Position numbers and translations under genes: made by a program. Of a DNA stretch of 64,000 nucleotides, positions 16,130 to 25,135 are shown piece by piece. The DNA lies in NCBI RefSeq assembly GCF_014647795.1, contig NZ_BMPW01000009.1, forward strand, positions 62,001 through 126,000, given 5' to 3'. The first letter of the stretch is position 1; each line of letters opens with the position of its first letter. Under the pieces are notes generated by a model. The model did no database searches, was not told the DNA's origin, and saw only the letters and a program-made list of their open reading frames with translations. Origin of the DNA: Actinoplanes campanulatus (GTDB lineage: Bacteria > Actinomycetota > Actinomycetes > Mycobacteriales > Micromonosporaceae).

Positions 16130-17425
16130 GTGGCAGCTTCCCTTTCCTCCCCACTGTCGTCCTTACGGGACAAGTTCGGCTTGCCCAATATGGCGCGGCA
16201 CCGCAACCTTGCCTCCGCTGCTCTGATCGACAGCCTCGGCACCGGCATGCTGCTCGCCTTCGTGGTCGTCTACTTCGCGGAAACCACCACGCTGTCGTTG
16301 CCGGCGATCGGCGGGGCCATCACCATCGCCCGGTTCATCGCGGCGCCTACCGCCATGGTGGTGGGCGCCATGATCGATCGATTCGGCACGCGCCGGGTGG
16401 CGCTCACCGGCAACCTGATCTCGGCCGCCGGGTACATCGGTTTCCTGGCCGCCGACAGCCTGTGGGAGGTCGTCGCGGTCACCATGCTGACGCAGGTCGG
16501 CGCGGTGACCTATTGGACGTGCAGCACCGGCCTGGTCGCGCTGGCCGCCGAGGGCACCGAACGCACTCGCTGGTTCGCCATGCTGCACACGCTGCGTAAC
16601 GTCGGCCTCGGCGCGGGCGGGGCGCTCGGCGCGCTGCTGGTCGGCTCCGGCGAAGACAACCTCGGGCTTCGCCTGCTGGTCGTCGCGAACGTCATCAGCT
16701 ATCTGGTGGCGGCGTTCCTGCTGGCCCGCTGGCGTCCGGCGGAGCAGAAACCGGAGACGCCCGCGTCGGCGGCCGCCGAACGGACGGAGACGACCAGCAA
16801 GTATTCGACGGTACTGCGGGACCGCAGGTACATGCTGCTGGCGACCATCAATATCGTCTTCGTGTTCGCGGCGCTGGTGCTGAGCCTGCTGATCGGTCTG
16901 TACGTCATCGAAGCGCTGCACGAGGACCCGTGGATCGCCGGGGCGCTGCTGTTGCTCAACAGCGCGCAGGTGGCGCTCACCCAGACGGTCGTCAGCCGGT
17001 GGATGGAGCGCTTCCGGGCCACCCGGGTCATCGCGGTCTCCTGCCTGGTCAACGCTGCGGCCTTCGGGCTGTTCGCGCTGCTGGGCATGGCGCCCTCGTG
17101 GCTCGTGCTGGCCGGCCTGATCGCCGCTACGGTGCTCTACTCGATCGCCGAGACCACCGCGACGCCGTTGTACGAGAACCTGAGCGTGGCCCTGGCGCCG
17201 GTCGAATCGCGTGGCCGTTACCTCGCGGTCTACCAGCTCTCGTGGACCTTCGGGCAGACCGCCGCGCCGGCCCTGCTCACCTTCCTGCTGGCTCGGGAAT
17301 CGTGGCTGCCCTGGATCTTCCTCGCCGTCCTCAGCGTTGTCGCGGCGCCGGCGGTCCTCGTCCTGGAGCGGTTGATCAACAGCCGGCGCCCGGATCAGGC
17401 CGCGGTGGCCGGCGCTCCGGTCTGA
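16130..17425 (+). CDS. MFS transporter, drug-exporter type
   Basis: A long frame starts at 15605, but GTG 16130 has GAAGGAG eight bases upstream and gives 431 aa beginning just before the first helix (MAASLSSPLSSLRDKFGLPN). About 12 hydrophobic segments are visible, with the loop 2-3 motif GAMIDRFGTRRVALTG. It belongs to the large group of proton-driven exporters. Divergent from nudC and convergent with the DUF885 gene; a pathway exporter role is likely from position only. Confidence 0.8.
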   Translation: MAASLSSPLSSLRDKFGLPNMARHRNLASAALIDSLGTGMLLAFVVVYFAETTTLSLPAIGGAITIARFIAAPTAMVVGAMIDRFGTRRVALTGNLISAAGYIGFLAADSLWEVVAVTMLTQVGAVTYWTCSTGLVALAAEGTERTRWFAMLHTLRNVGLGAGGALGALLVGSGEDNLGLRLLVVANVISYLVAAFLLARWRPAEQKPETPASAAAERTETTSKYSTVLRDRRYMLLATINIVFVFAALVLSLLIGLYVIEALHEDPWIAGALLLLNSAQVALTQTVVSRWMERFRATRVIAVSCLVNAAAFGLFALLGMAPSWLVLAGLIAATVLYSIAETTATPLYENLSVALAPVESRGRYLAVYQLSWTFGQTAAPALLTFLLARESWLPWIFLAVLSVVAAPAVLVLERLINSRRPDQAAVAGAPV

Positions 17426-17702
17426 CTCGCCGCCGCGGCCGCCGGGCTGGGCCCATCGGTGTGTCCCGTTCGCGAGCCGGGTGGTTCGGGTGCCTTCACA
17501 TCGAGAGAAGTAGGAGTTGACGCATCACATGCTTGAAAGATCCGTTATCCGGCCGATCGTGCGTCACGGTCCTGGACACGCCGGCCCTTGCCGAGCCCGC
17601 CACGTGTACGGCGACACCAACGGGCCGGCCTTCAGCGGGGCATGCATCGCCCCTGCCTAGGACGTGACCGTTCCGGCCATCCGGGCCGGCGGACACCAGA
17701 CC

Positions 17703-17747
17703 CGGCAGCCACCGACGTAGGTCCCCGTCGTACGTCGGTGGCTGCCG
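17703..17747. terminator. Strong hairpin between convergent MFS gene and NRPS operon end
   Basis: A perfect 17-base inverted repeat (arms 17703-17719 and 17731-17747, 11-base loop) lies 16 bases beyond the stop of the DUF885 gene, in the 338-base stretch (17426-17763) between it and the MFS gene. It probably ends both transcripts. No T-run follows on either strand, as is usual in actinomycetes. Nothing else convincing is seen in the stretch; short open frames there have no ribosome sites. Confidence 0.75.
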
Positions 17748-17763
17748 CTCGGCTTCAGCCGCT

Positions 17764-19422
17764 TCATCGTTGCCCGTTGCGCACCTGAGCCGTCCATCGG
17801 GCCACCACGTCGTCCAGCACCGCCATCGGAAGAGCCCCACCACCCAGGACGAGGTCATGGAACGCCTGGATGTCGAAGGCCGCGCCGAGCTCCCGCTCCG
17901 CCCGGGTCCGCAACCGCTGCAGCTCCAGCCGGCCGACCATGTAGGACAGCGCCTGACCGGGCATCTCGATGTAACGGTCGGTCTCCGACCGGATCTCCAC
18001 CTCGGCCATCACGGTGCTGTTCCGCAGATAGTCCAGGACGCGCTGCCGGCTCCAGCCGAAGGCGTGCAGACCGGTGTCGACCACCAGGCGAGCCGCCCGG
18101 GTCGAGTCCATCGCCAGCATGCCGAGCCGGGCGATGTCGTCCGAATAGAGTCCCATCTCATCGGCCAGCCGCTCGGCGTACAGGCCCCAGCCCTCGCTGT
18201 ACGCGTTGATCAGCACCAGGCGCCGCAGCGGGGGCAGCTCCGCCAGTTCCTGGGCGATGGTGATCTGGAAATGGTGCCCGGGAACCGCCTCGTGGAAGGT
18301 CAGCGCCTCCGACACGTATCGGTCACGTTCGGTCGCCAGGTACGTGTTGACGAGGAACGTTCCGGGACGTGAGCCGTCGAGGGCGGCCGGGGTGTACCAG
18401 GCCGCGGCGGCGTTGGGGGCGTCCGCCTCGGGTGTCGGTTCCACGACGCACCGATGAGAGGGCATCATGCCGAACCACTTCGGCGCGATCAGCTCGGCCC
18501 GCTCGATCGAGGACCGGGCCGAAGCGAGCAACTCCGCCGCGCCGCTCCATCGCAACGTGGTGTCGGTTCGCAGCCGGTGCTGCACCTCCGCGGCGGTCCG
18601 AACCCCGAAGACGCGGGACCCGATCGACACGTACTCCTCCGCCAACTGCTCGACGAGGTCCAGGCCGATCTGGTGCAGCTGCTCCGGCGTGTGGCCCGTC
18701 GTGGTGTGCATCCGCGCGAGAGCGGCGTAATTCGCCTCGCCCTGCGGCAGCCAGCACAACCCCGGTTGCTCCGGCGGCCGGCCGTGCGGCGCGATCTCGG
18801 CATCGAGCGCCTCACGGTAGGCGACGAACGCCGGCCGGACCACCTCCTGCAGCAACCGGTCCCGCTCGGCCACCCGCGGTCCGGTCAGCGGCGGTTGCCG
18901 CAACGGGTCACCCGCCGGGTCCGCCAGATACATGTCGATGCGGGACGTCGCGTACCGGACCCGCTCCGCGACCGGGGTGCGACCGGCGGCGACGCCGGCA
19001 CGGTGCCGCTGGGCCACCCCTGCGAGGTAGCCGGGAATCGCCGCGAGCCGGGCGAGATAGCTCTGCTCCTGCGTCACGGTGATCGGCCGGGCCGCCGGCA
19101 CCATGGTCAACAGCCGGGCGACCGGTGAGAGCAGGTAGTCGGCCATCGTGTGCTCGACCAGGCGCGCGTCGATGCGGTCGACGAGTGCGTCGGCCTGCTG
19201 CGCCACCACCGCCTGGGTGACCCGGTCCGGGCCGTCCGGATCGAGTTCTCCGGCACGTGCGGCGAGGTCCGCGGCCCGCCGGCGGAGCTCCTGCTCCGCT
19301 GCCTCGTCATGATCGCTGAGCAGGTGGTCGTAGCCCGGTAGACCCTGGATGAACTCGTGCAGCGGGTCCTCCCGGGCGATGACGTCGAGCAGGTCGCTGG
19401 CGAGCGAGAGTGCGGTGCTCAT
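17764..19422 (-). CDS. DUF885-family zinc peptidase
   Basis: The 552-aa protein carries HEAVPGHH, the HExxxxGHH zinc-site variant of the DUF885 family, followed about 30 residues later by NAYSEGWGLYAERLADEMG, whose Glu completes the site. There is no signal peptide, so it should be cytoplasmic. It is the last gene of the NRPS operon, 60 bases after the carrier-protein gene. In such a position it may hydrolyse the peptide product (self-protection) or trim a precursor; both are inference. Confidence 0.85.
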   Translation of the reverse strand: MSTALSLASDLLDVIAREDPLHEFIQGLPGYDHLLSDHDEAAEQELRRRAADLAARAGELDPDGPDRVTQAVVAQQADALVDRIDARLVEHTMADYLLSPVARLLTMVPAARPITVTQEQSYLARLAAIPGYLAGVAQRHRAGVAAGRTPVAERVRYATSRIDMYLADPAGDPLRQPPLTGPRVAERDRLLQEVVRPAFVAYREALDAEIAPHGRPPEQPGLCWLPQGEANYAALARMHTTTGHTPEQLHQIGLDLVEQLAEEYVSIGSRVFGVRTAAEVQHRLRTDTTLRWSGAAELLASARSSIERAELIAPKWFGMMPSHRCVVEPTPEADAPNAAAAWYTPAALDGSRPGTFLVNTYLATERDRYVSEALTFHEAVPGHHFQITIAQELAELPPLRRLVLINAYSEGWGLYAERLADEMGLYSDDIARLGMLAMDSTRAARLVVDTGLHAFGWSRQRVLDYLRNSTVMAEVEIRSETDRYIEMPGQALSYMVGRLELQRLRTRAERELGAAFDIQAFHDLVLGGGALPMAVLDDVVARWTAQVRNGQR

Positions 19423-19482
19423 ACGGTTCGTCTTTCGTTTCGTTGCGGCGATGGTCGTGTCCGGGGACTACTCGTGCTGCGT

Positions 19483-19740
19483 TCAGTCGACCGGCCGGGC
19501 CGCTTCGATGTACGCCGAGATGTCCGCCACGGTGGCCTTGCGGAACAGGACGTCCATCGGGACCGTCACACCCAGCTCGGCCCGGATCGCCCGTTGGACA
19601 CGGGTCATGGCCAGCGAGTTGCCGCCGAGGCTGAAGAAGTTGTCGGTGGTGGAGAAGTCGTCGGAGTCGAGCGCCCGACTCCAGATCGCGCGCACGGTGG
19701 GTAGGGACATCGCGTGGTTCGCCTCCTGCTCGTCGGTCAT
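19483..19740 (-). CDS. Stand-alone peptidyl carrier protein
   Basis: The protein of 85 aa has one carrier domain with the phosphopantetheine site FFSLGGNSLAMTRVQ. ATG 19740 follows the stop of the adenylation gene by four bases; a TTG at 19752 would overlap that stop and is an alternative. It is the natural partner of the single adenylation enzyme immediately upstream, loading an amino acid as thioester for modification or delivery to the first condensation domain. Confidence 0.85.
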   Translation of the reverse strand: MTDEQEANHAMSLPTVRAIWSRALDSDDFSTTDNFFSLGGNSLAMTRVQRAIRAELGVTVPMDVLFRKATVADISAYIEAARPVD

Positions 19741-19744
19741 CCGG

Positions 19745-21304
19745 TCACACAAGATCGCCGGCGGTCAGCGCCTGGCGGTCGGTCTTGCCGTTCGCGTTCA
19801 GCGGGAAAGCCTCCAGGACGACGAACTCCTGCGGGATCATGTTGTGCGGAAGCACGTCCAGCAGGTCCACGTACAGCCGCCGGGTGTCCAGGTCCGGTGC
19901 CGCGGGCAGCAGGTAGGCCACCAGGCGCAGTTCCCCGTCGCGATCGGGGACGGCGACCACCACGACGTCGTCGACGAGCTCGTGCTCCCGGACACGGCGC
20001 TCGACGTCACCCAGGTCCATCCGCATACCGCGGATCTTCACCTGGGCATCGACCCGGCCCACCACGACCAGGTGCCCGTCGGCGGTGAGGTAACCACGGT
20101 CGCCGGTGCGGTAGATCCGCAGGGGCCCATCCGCGCTCGGGAGTTCGGTGAAGCGGCGTACGTCGGCGGCTGACGCGTTGAGGTAGCCGGCGCTGACGCT
20201 CAGGCCTGATATGCAGATCTCTCCGGTGTCTCCGGCCGGCACCTCCCGGAGATCGTCGTCCAGGATACGAATCTCGGTGTTCTGGACCGGGGTGCCGACC
20301 GGTGTCGCATGTGCGCGATAGCGCGGATAGTCGCGCAATTCGTAGGAGGTCGCGACGTCGGTGCACTCGGCGACCCCGTACTGGTGGAGGAGAACGCAGG
20401 TGTTGCCCTCCTGGGTCGCCCATCTCTCGACCCGGGACACCGACAGCGGCTCGCCGCCGATGAAGACGTGGCCCACCCGGGTCATCGCGCTGTCGCCCAC
20501 CGCGGTCTCGTGTTCGATGAGCACATACAGGGTGCTCGGCGCGCAGTGCAGTTGCCGTACCCCGCGGTCGGCGATGATCTGGTAGGCCATCACCGGATCG
20601 AACATGCGACTCGGCAGGAGATGGATGGCCGCCCCGCAGAACAACGGCGCCATCAACCCCCGCTGGCTGATGTCGAAGCCGAAAGAGCTGACGGTCAGCC
20701 CGTCGGCGCGGTCGTCGAGCCCGTAGTCGACACGCAGCCAGTCCAACAGGTTGTACCAGCCGTCATGGCGGACGGCCGTCGCCTTGGGGACCCCGGTCGA
20801 CCCCGAGGTGAACACCACGTAGCACAGGTCCTGGTTGCTCAGCTTCGGCGCCGGGTTCGACACCGGCTGTGCGGCCAGCTCGCCGGTCAGGCTCTCGACG
20901 AGGAGAACGGTTCCGCTCACCTTGCGCAGCAGGTCCCGGGTATCCGCGGAGGCGACGATGAACGTGCCGCCCGCAAGCTGCGCCAGCATGAGCCGCAGCC
21001 GCTCGGCCGGATAGGTCGGATCCAGCGGCACGTAGGCCGCTCCCGCCTTCATGATGCCCAGGATGCTGGCGACGAGATCGGGTGTCCGGTCCAGGCACAC
21101 CCCGACCATGGCTCCGGGGCCGATGCCCAGGGACGTCAGGTAGTGGGCGAAGCGATTCGCCCGCTCGTTCAGCTCCCGGTAGGACATCTCCCGGTCGCCG
21201 CAGGTGAGAGCCGTGCGTTCGGGGTCACGCCGCGCATGGCCCTCGAACACCCGGTGGACCGTCAGATCATCCGGAAGATCACGTTGTCGGCCTTGGAGAA
21301 CCAT
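19745..21304 (-). CDS. Stand-alone NRPS adenylation enzyme
   Basis: The 519-aa protein shows core motifs A2-A10: FTSGSTGVPKA (A3), QYGVAECTDV (A5), YRTGDRG (A7), VDAQVKIRGMRMDLGDVE (A8) and PLNANGKTDRQAL (A10, Lys). ATG 21304 is chosen for its AGGAGGGA site; the longer frame is not needed. Read by hand against the phenylalanine-activating template, the pocket residues are approximately D, I, R, H, I, G, Q, D, V, K. I cannot match this to a standard amino acid, and the Arg at the third position is odd, so the alignment may be off by one. It pairs with the carrier gene that follows. Confidence 0.85.
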   Translation of the reverse strand: MVLQGRQRDLPDDLTVHRVFEGHARRDPERTALTCGDREMSYRELNERANRFAHYLTSLGIGPGAMVGVCLDRTPDLVASILGIMKAGAAYVPLDPTYPAERLRLMLAQLAGGTFIVASADTRDLLRKVSGTVLLVESLTGELAAQPVSNPAPKLSNQDLCYVVFTSGSTGVPKATAVRHDGWYNLLDWLRVDYGLDDRADGLTVSSFGFDISQRGLMAPLFCGAAIHLLPSRMFDPVMAYQIIADRGVRQLHCAPSTLYVLIEHETAVGDSAMTRVGHVFIGGEPLSVSRVERWATQEGNTCVLLHQYGVAECTDVATSYELRDYPRYRAHATPVGTPVQNTEIRILDDDLREVPAGDTGEICISGLSVSAGYLNASAADVRRFTELPSADGPLRIYRTGDRGYLTADGHLVVVGRVDAQVKIRGMRMDLGDVERRVREHELVDDVVVVAVPDRDGELRLVAYLLPAAPDLDTRRLYVDLLDVLPHNMIPQEFVVLEAFPLNANGKTDRQALTAGDLV

Positions 21305-21388
21305 CCGGGTTCCCTCCTCTACAGATTCCCAGGGATGCCGTCGATCGGATCGCGGTGTGCCGGGCCGGCGCACCGCTCGGACAGCGGG

Positions 21389-23179
21389 TCACGAAATCAG
21401 CGCCCGGCCGACGGCGGCGATCACGGCCGACAGGCACGCGGCGTCCCGGTCGGCGGCGATTCCGGCGCCGTACGAGAGCGCGCCGTCCAGACCGATCAGC
21501 GCGTACGCGGCGACACCGGCGCCATGGGCCTCGCCTATCGCGTGATCGGTGAACTCGACGAGTTCGCCGGCATAGCCGGCCTCCCGCAGCGCGGCGACGC
21601 AGGCGGTGACCGCGTCCGTTCCGGCTCCGCTCGCCGTGATCTCCCGGCCGTCCACTCCCGCGACGACGATCTCCACGACGGTCACCGCGTCGGCGGCGCT
21701 GATCCGGAAGTCCTTGAGCAGCAACGCCGGCCGCCCGACATCCAGGTATTCACGCGTGAAGACGGCGTGCAGGTCGCGCGACGTCAGTTCCGCGCCGCCC
21801 TCGTCGGCGACCCGCTGCACCTGCCGGGCGAAGTCGACACGCAGCCCGCGAGGCAGGTCCAGGCCGTAGGCGCTGCGCAGGACATGGGCGACACCGCCCT
21901 TGCCGGACTGGCTGTTGACCCGGACCACCGATTCGTACGTCCGCCCGACGTCCTTGGGATCGATGGGCAGATAAGGCACCTCCCAGGGCACCTCGCCGGG
22001 CGCCGTGCCGGTCTCGGCGGCGCGCCGTTCGACGGCGGCCAGGCCCTTGGCGATGGCGTCCTGATGGGTGCCCGAAAACGCGGTGTAGACGAGGTCACCG
22101 ACATACGGGAACCGGTCGGGCACCGGGAGGCGGTTGGCGAACTCGACGGTGCGGCGAACCTCGTCGATGTCGGAGAAGTCCAGCTGCGGGTCGATTCCCT
22201 GGCTGAAGAGATTCAGCGCCAGGGTCGCCAGGCACACGTTGCCGGTACGCTCGCCGTTGCCGAAGAGGGTGCCCTCCACCCGGTCCGCTCCCGCCAGCAC
22301 TGCCAGCTCGGCGGCCGCCACCGCGGTGCCGCGGTCGTTGTGCGGGTGCACCGAAAGAATGATGCCGTCCCGATTGTCCAGATTGCGATGCATCCACTCG
22401 ATCTGGTCGGCGTAGACGTGCGGCGAATGGGTCTCCACGGTGCTCGGTAGGTTCAGCGTGACCGGTCTCCCCGGGCTCGCGTCCCAGACGTTCGTGATGG
22501 TGTTCGACAGCCGGAGAGCGAAATCCGGCTCGGTGACGTTGAAGGTTTCCAGCGAGTACTCGAAGCGCAGGCTCGTCCGCCCGGCGCGCGCCGCCTTGCG
22601 GGCGATGTGCCGCGCCGAGCCGAGCGCCATCGCCTCGACCTCGTCGGCGCTCATGTCGAAGACGACATCCCGCCACAGGCAGGCGGTCGCGTTGCACAGG
22701 TGCACCATCGCGCGGTCGGCTCCCTCGACGGCCGCGAACGTTCGGTCGATCAGTTCCGGCCGTGCCGGAGTGAAGACCGAGATGGTGACATCGTCGGGGA
22801 TGCGGTCGCCCTCGATCAGCGTGCGCACGAAGGTGAAGTCGGTCTCGCTCGCCGAGGGATAACCGACTTCGATCTCCTTGAATCCCATCCTGACCAGCAG
22901 GTCGAACATGCGCTGCTTGCGCTCGACGTCCATCGGGCTGCTCAGCGCCTGGTTCCCGTCCCGCAGGTCGACGGACGCCCACAGCGGCGCGCCGGCAACC
23001 GTCCGGCCCGGCCAGGAACGGTCCACCAGCCGCTGGCCGGGTTGGTCGGCCCGGCGATAGCGGTGGAACGGCATGGCCGATCCGTTCTGCGGGTTCCACC
23101 ACGGCTGGCTCTCGCCGCGCGGGCCGGTGGGGGTGCGGATTCTCGACGAGGGGAGGATGTCTTCTGATGCCGCGGTCAT
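21389..23179 (-). CDS. leuA: 2-Isopropylmalate synthase, long actinobacterial type
   Basis: From ATG 23179 (GGGAAAGAAG upstream) the product is 596 aa, the actinobacterial LeuA length. The DRE-TIM active site is visible as DLRDGNQALSSPM, with the zinc/His motif VHPHNDRGTAVAAAE and GNGERTGNVCLATLALNLFSQG. A C-terminal leucine-sensing region (about 480-596) follows. The reaction is acetyl-CoA plus a 2-keto acid to a 2-alkylmalate. Its place inside an NRPS operon suggests either extra supply of leucine-type precursors or chain extension of an unusual keto acid. It may also be the housekeeping gene captured here. Confidence 0.85.
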   Translation of the reverse strand: MTAASEDILPSSRIRTPTGPRGESQPWWNPQNGSAMPFHRYRRADQPGQRLVDRSWPGRTVAGAPLWASVDLRDGNQALSSPMDVERKQRMFDLLVRMGFKEIEVGYPSASETDFTFVRTLIEGDRIPDDVTISVFTPARPELIDRTFAAVEGADRAMVHLCNATACLWRDVVFDMSADEVEAMALGSARHIARKAARAGRTSLRFEYSLETFNVTEPDFALRLSNTITNVWDASPGRPVTLNLPSTVETHSPHVYADQIEWMHRNLDNRDGIILSVHPHNDRGTAVAAAELAVLAGADRVEGTLFGNGERTGNVCLATLALNLFSQGIDPQLDFSDIDEVRRTVEFANRLPVPDRFPYVGDLVYTAFSGTHQDAIAKGLAAVERRAAETGTAPGEVPWEVPYLPIDPKDVGRTYESVVRVNSQSGKGGVAHVLRSAYGLDLPRGLRVDFARQVQRVADEGGAELTSRDLHAVFTREYLDVGRPALLLKDFRISAADAVTVVEIVVAGVDGREITASGAGTDAVTACVAALREAGYAGELVEFTDHAIGEAHGAGVAAYALIGLDGALSYGAGIAADRDAACLSAVIAAVGRALIS

Positions 23180-23297
23180 GTCGCTTCTTTCCCGGTTGAG
23201 AGATGTCCAGTGGGGACCCGGCCGGTGCGGGCCGGCCGGATCGGCGAATGCTTCGGCGGCGCTCCCCGGCACGATCGCCACCGCCGGACTTCCCGGA

Positions 23298-24494
23298 TCA
23301 CCGGTCACCGTCGTCGCCGGCGCCCACCGGCAACGAGCTCGTGACACGCAGCGCCGGTGCCAGGATCAGGATGCTCAGGACGGCGGCCACCGCGCTCGCC
23401 ACGATCCCGGTGGACGGTGAGCTGACCTCCGCGACGGCTCCGGCCAGGGCGGCTCCGCAGCCCTGCGCGGCTCGCATGCCCGACGTGTAGAGGCCGAGGG
23501 CCTGGCCGGTCAGATCGGCAGGCGTCAGTGAGATCAGGCGTTCCTGGAGCACCCAGTTGGCGGAGTAGCCGATCGCGGCGAGCATGACCGCCGCCAGCGC
23601 GGCCGGCAACGAGAGGCGCCAGGCGAATGCCAGGTGGGGAACGGCGAGCAGCAGGAGCAGCGGCACTCCGATGCGGCCACGCTGTCGTGGGGTGAGGAGC
23701 CGACCGGTCAGGACGTCGCCGACCAGCATCCCGAAAGCGCCGAAGGCGAACATCGCACCGGCGTACCGGGGCGAGTAGGAGACGTACAGCGATTCGCAGC
23801 CGACGACCAGCCCGCACGGGATCCAGAAGGAGAGGTAGACGTACCGGCGGCCCTTGTCCGACCACAGCCGGACGTTGTTGCGCCAGGTCTCACCGGCTGA
23901 GATCCGCCCGGAGGCACGCGGCGGCCGGTCGCTGAGACCGGCCCTGGCCACCACCGCGGCGATGACGTGCAGAGCAGCACCGATGAGCAGCGCGACACGC
24001 GGTGACAGCGACGTGACCAGGACGCCGCCGACCGCGTAGCCGCCGATCTGCATGACACCGGTGGCGAGACTGAGAACCGAGGTCCCCAGTACGTATCCGT
24101 TCCCCGGCAGGATCTCGTTGAGCAGCCCGAAGCTCACGCCGCCGCCGAGCGCCGCGATCATTCCCTGACCGAAGAGGATGGTGAAGACCACCCACACCGG
24201 CAGGCCGGGTATGGCCTGAGCCGCGGTGCTGAGCGCGAAGACCAGGCTCATTCCGGTCAGGACGGTCCGGGGCGGAAGCCGGTCGGCGCCCGACAGCAGG
24301 GTCGAGGCCCCGATCAGCTGCGCCAGCGACGGCCCGAACATCGCCAGCGCGGACAGCAGGGGCGAACCTGTCGCGGTGTAGATCAGGGTGCCGAGGGCCA
24401 GACCGCTGACCGTCTGGGCAGCGATCTGACCGGAGTACGCGAAGAACACCGCGCTGAACTCCGGTGTGCGGAAGAGCTCACCATACGTACGCAT
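23298..24494 (-). CDS. MFS transporter in NRPS operon
   Basis: The 398-aa protein has about 12 hydrophobic segments and the MFS charged loops (GADRLPPRTVLTG after helix 2-3; TGRLLTPRQRGRIG in the second half). It lies 50 bases after the 2OG-oxygenase stop and 118 bases before leuA, in the same direction, so co-transcription is likely. Export of the peptide product is the most economical role. Confidence 0.8.
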   Translation of the reverse strand: MRTYGELFRTPEFSAVFFAYSGQIAAQTVSGLALGTLIYTATGSPLLSALAMFGPSLAQLIGASTLLSGADRLPPRTVLTGMSLVFALSTAAQAIPGLPVWVVFTILFGQGMIAALGGGVSFGLLNEILPGNGYVLGTSVLSLATGVMQIGGYAVGGVLVTSLSPRVALLIGAALHVIAAVVARAGLSDRPPRASGRISAGETWRNNVRLWSDKGRRYVYLSFWIPCGLVVGCESLYVSYSPRYAGAMFAFGAFGMLVGDVLTGRLLTPRQRGRIGVPLLLLLAVPHLAFAWRLSLPAALAAVMLAAIGYSANWVLQERLISLTPADLTGQALGLYTSGMRAAQGCGAALAGAVAEVSSPSTGIVASAVAAVLSILILAPALRVTSSLPVGAGDDGDR

Positions 24495-24544
24495 CTCGGC
24501 ATCCCTTCATCGCCGGACATCGACACGACGCGGTCTGCGCCGGG

Positions 24545-25135
24545 TCAGGCGGTGAACAGCACGAGCGAGATCCGCTGGCCGGACTCGACGACGTCCACCG
24601 CGTGCTGGAGCGCTGCCCGGGCGATGAGCACGTCACCACGGTTGACACGGAACCTGCGCTGGTCGTCCGGGGTGATCTGGGCGAGGAATTCGCCGCCCGT
24701 GTACTCGTCGGTCAGACCCACCACGATGCTGAACATGTATTCCGGGTTCGCCTCGTGGTCGTCGTGCCAACCGACCTGGTCTCCCTGGTGGAGGAAGTTG
24801 GTCTGCGCCCGCCGGACGATCACCTCTTCCTGGCCGAAGCAGTCCGCCCAGTACGCCATCGCCCGCTCGGAGGCGACGATGTCGAGGATCAGCTGGGCGA
24901 TCTCCGGCGCCTCGACCGTGGCGGGCGCGTACCCGCGTTCGCCACGGGCGATGTCCACCGGGTCGACCAGGATCCGCCCGACCCCGAGCCGGTTCTCCTG
25001 CCCGATTCCGCCCGGGCGCGGGAGCTTCTGGCAGAGCGCGATCAGATCGTTGATCTCTTCCGGCGAGTAGGGGTGGTCGCCCTCCCGCAGCAGCACGACG
25101 CCCTCGTCACGCAGCAGTTCCTTCGGTGAGCTCAT
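24545..25135 (-). CDS. Small Fe(II)/2-oxoglutarate oxygenase in NRPS operon
   Basis: The protein of 196 aa from ATG 25135 (AAGGAG upstream; the frame before it is spurious) overlaps the NRPS stop (ATGA). The prolyl-4-hydroxylase-like fold shows GWHDDHE (H-x-D), the distal His in ALQHAVD and the 2OG-binding Arg in SGQRISLVLF near the C terminus, with TGGEFLAQ before it. Expected to hydroxylate a free or carrier-bound amino acid of the peptide. The exact substrate is not predictable. Confidence 0.8.
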   Translation of the reverse strand: MSSPKELLRDEGVVLLREGDHPYSPEEINDLIALCQKLPRPGGIGQENRLGVGRILVDPVDIARGERGYAPATVEAPEIAQLILDIVASERAMAYWADCFGQEEVIVRRAQTNFLHQGDQVGWHDDHEANPEYMFSIVVGLTDEYTGGEFLAQITPDDQRRFRVNRGDVLIARAALQHAVDVVESGQRISLVLFTA

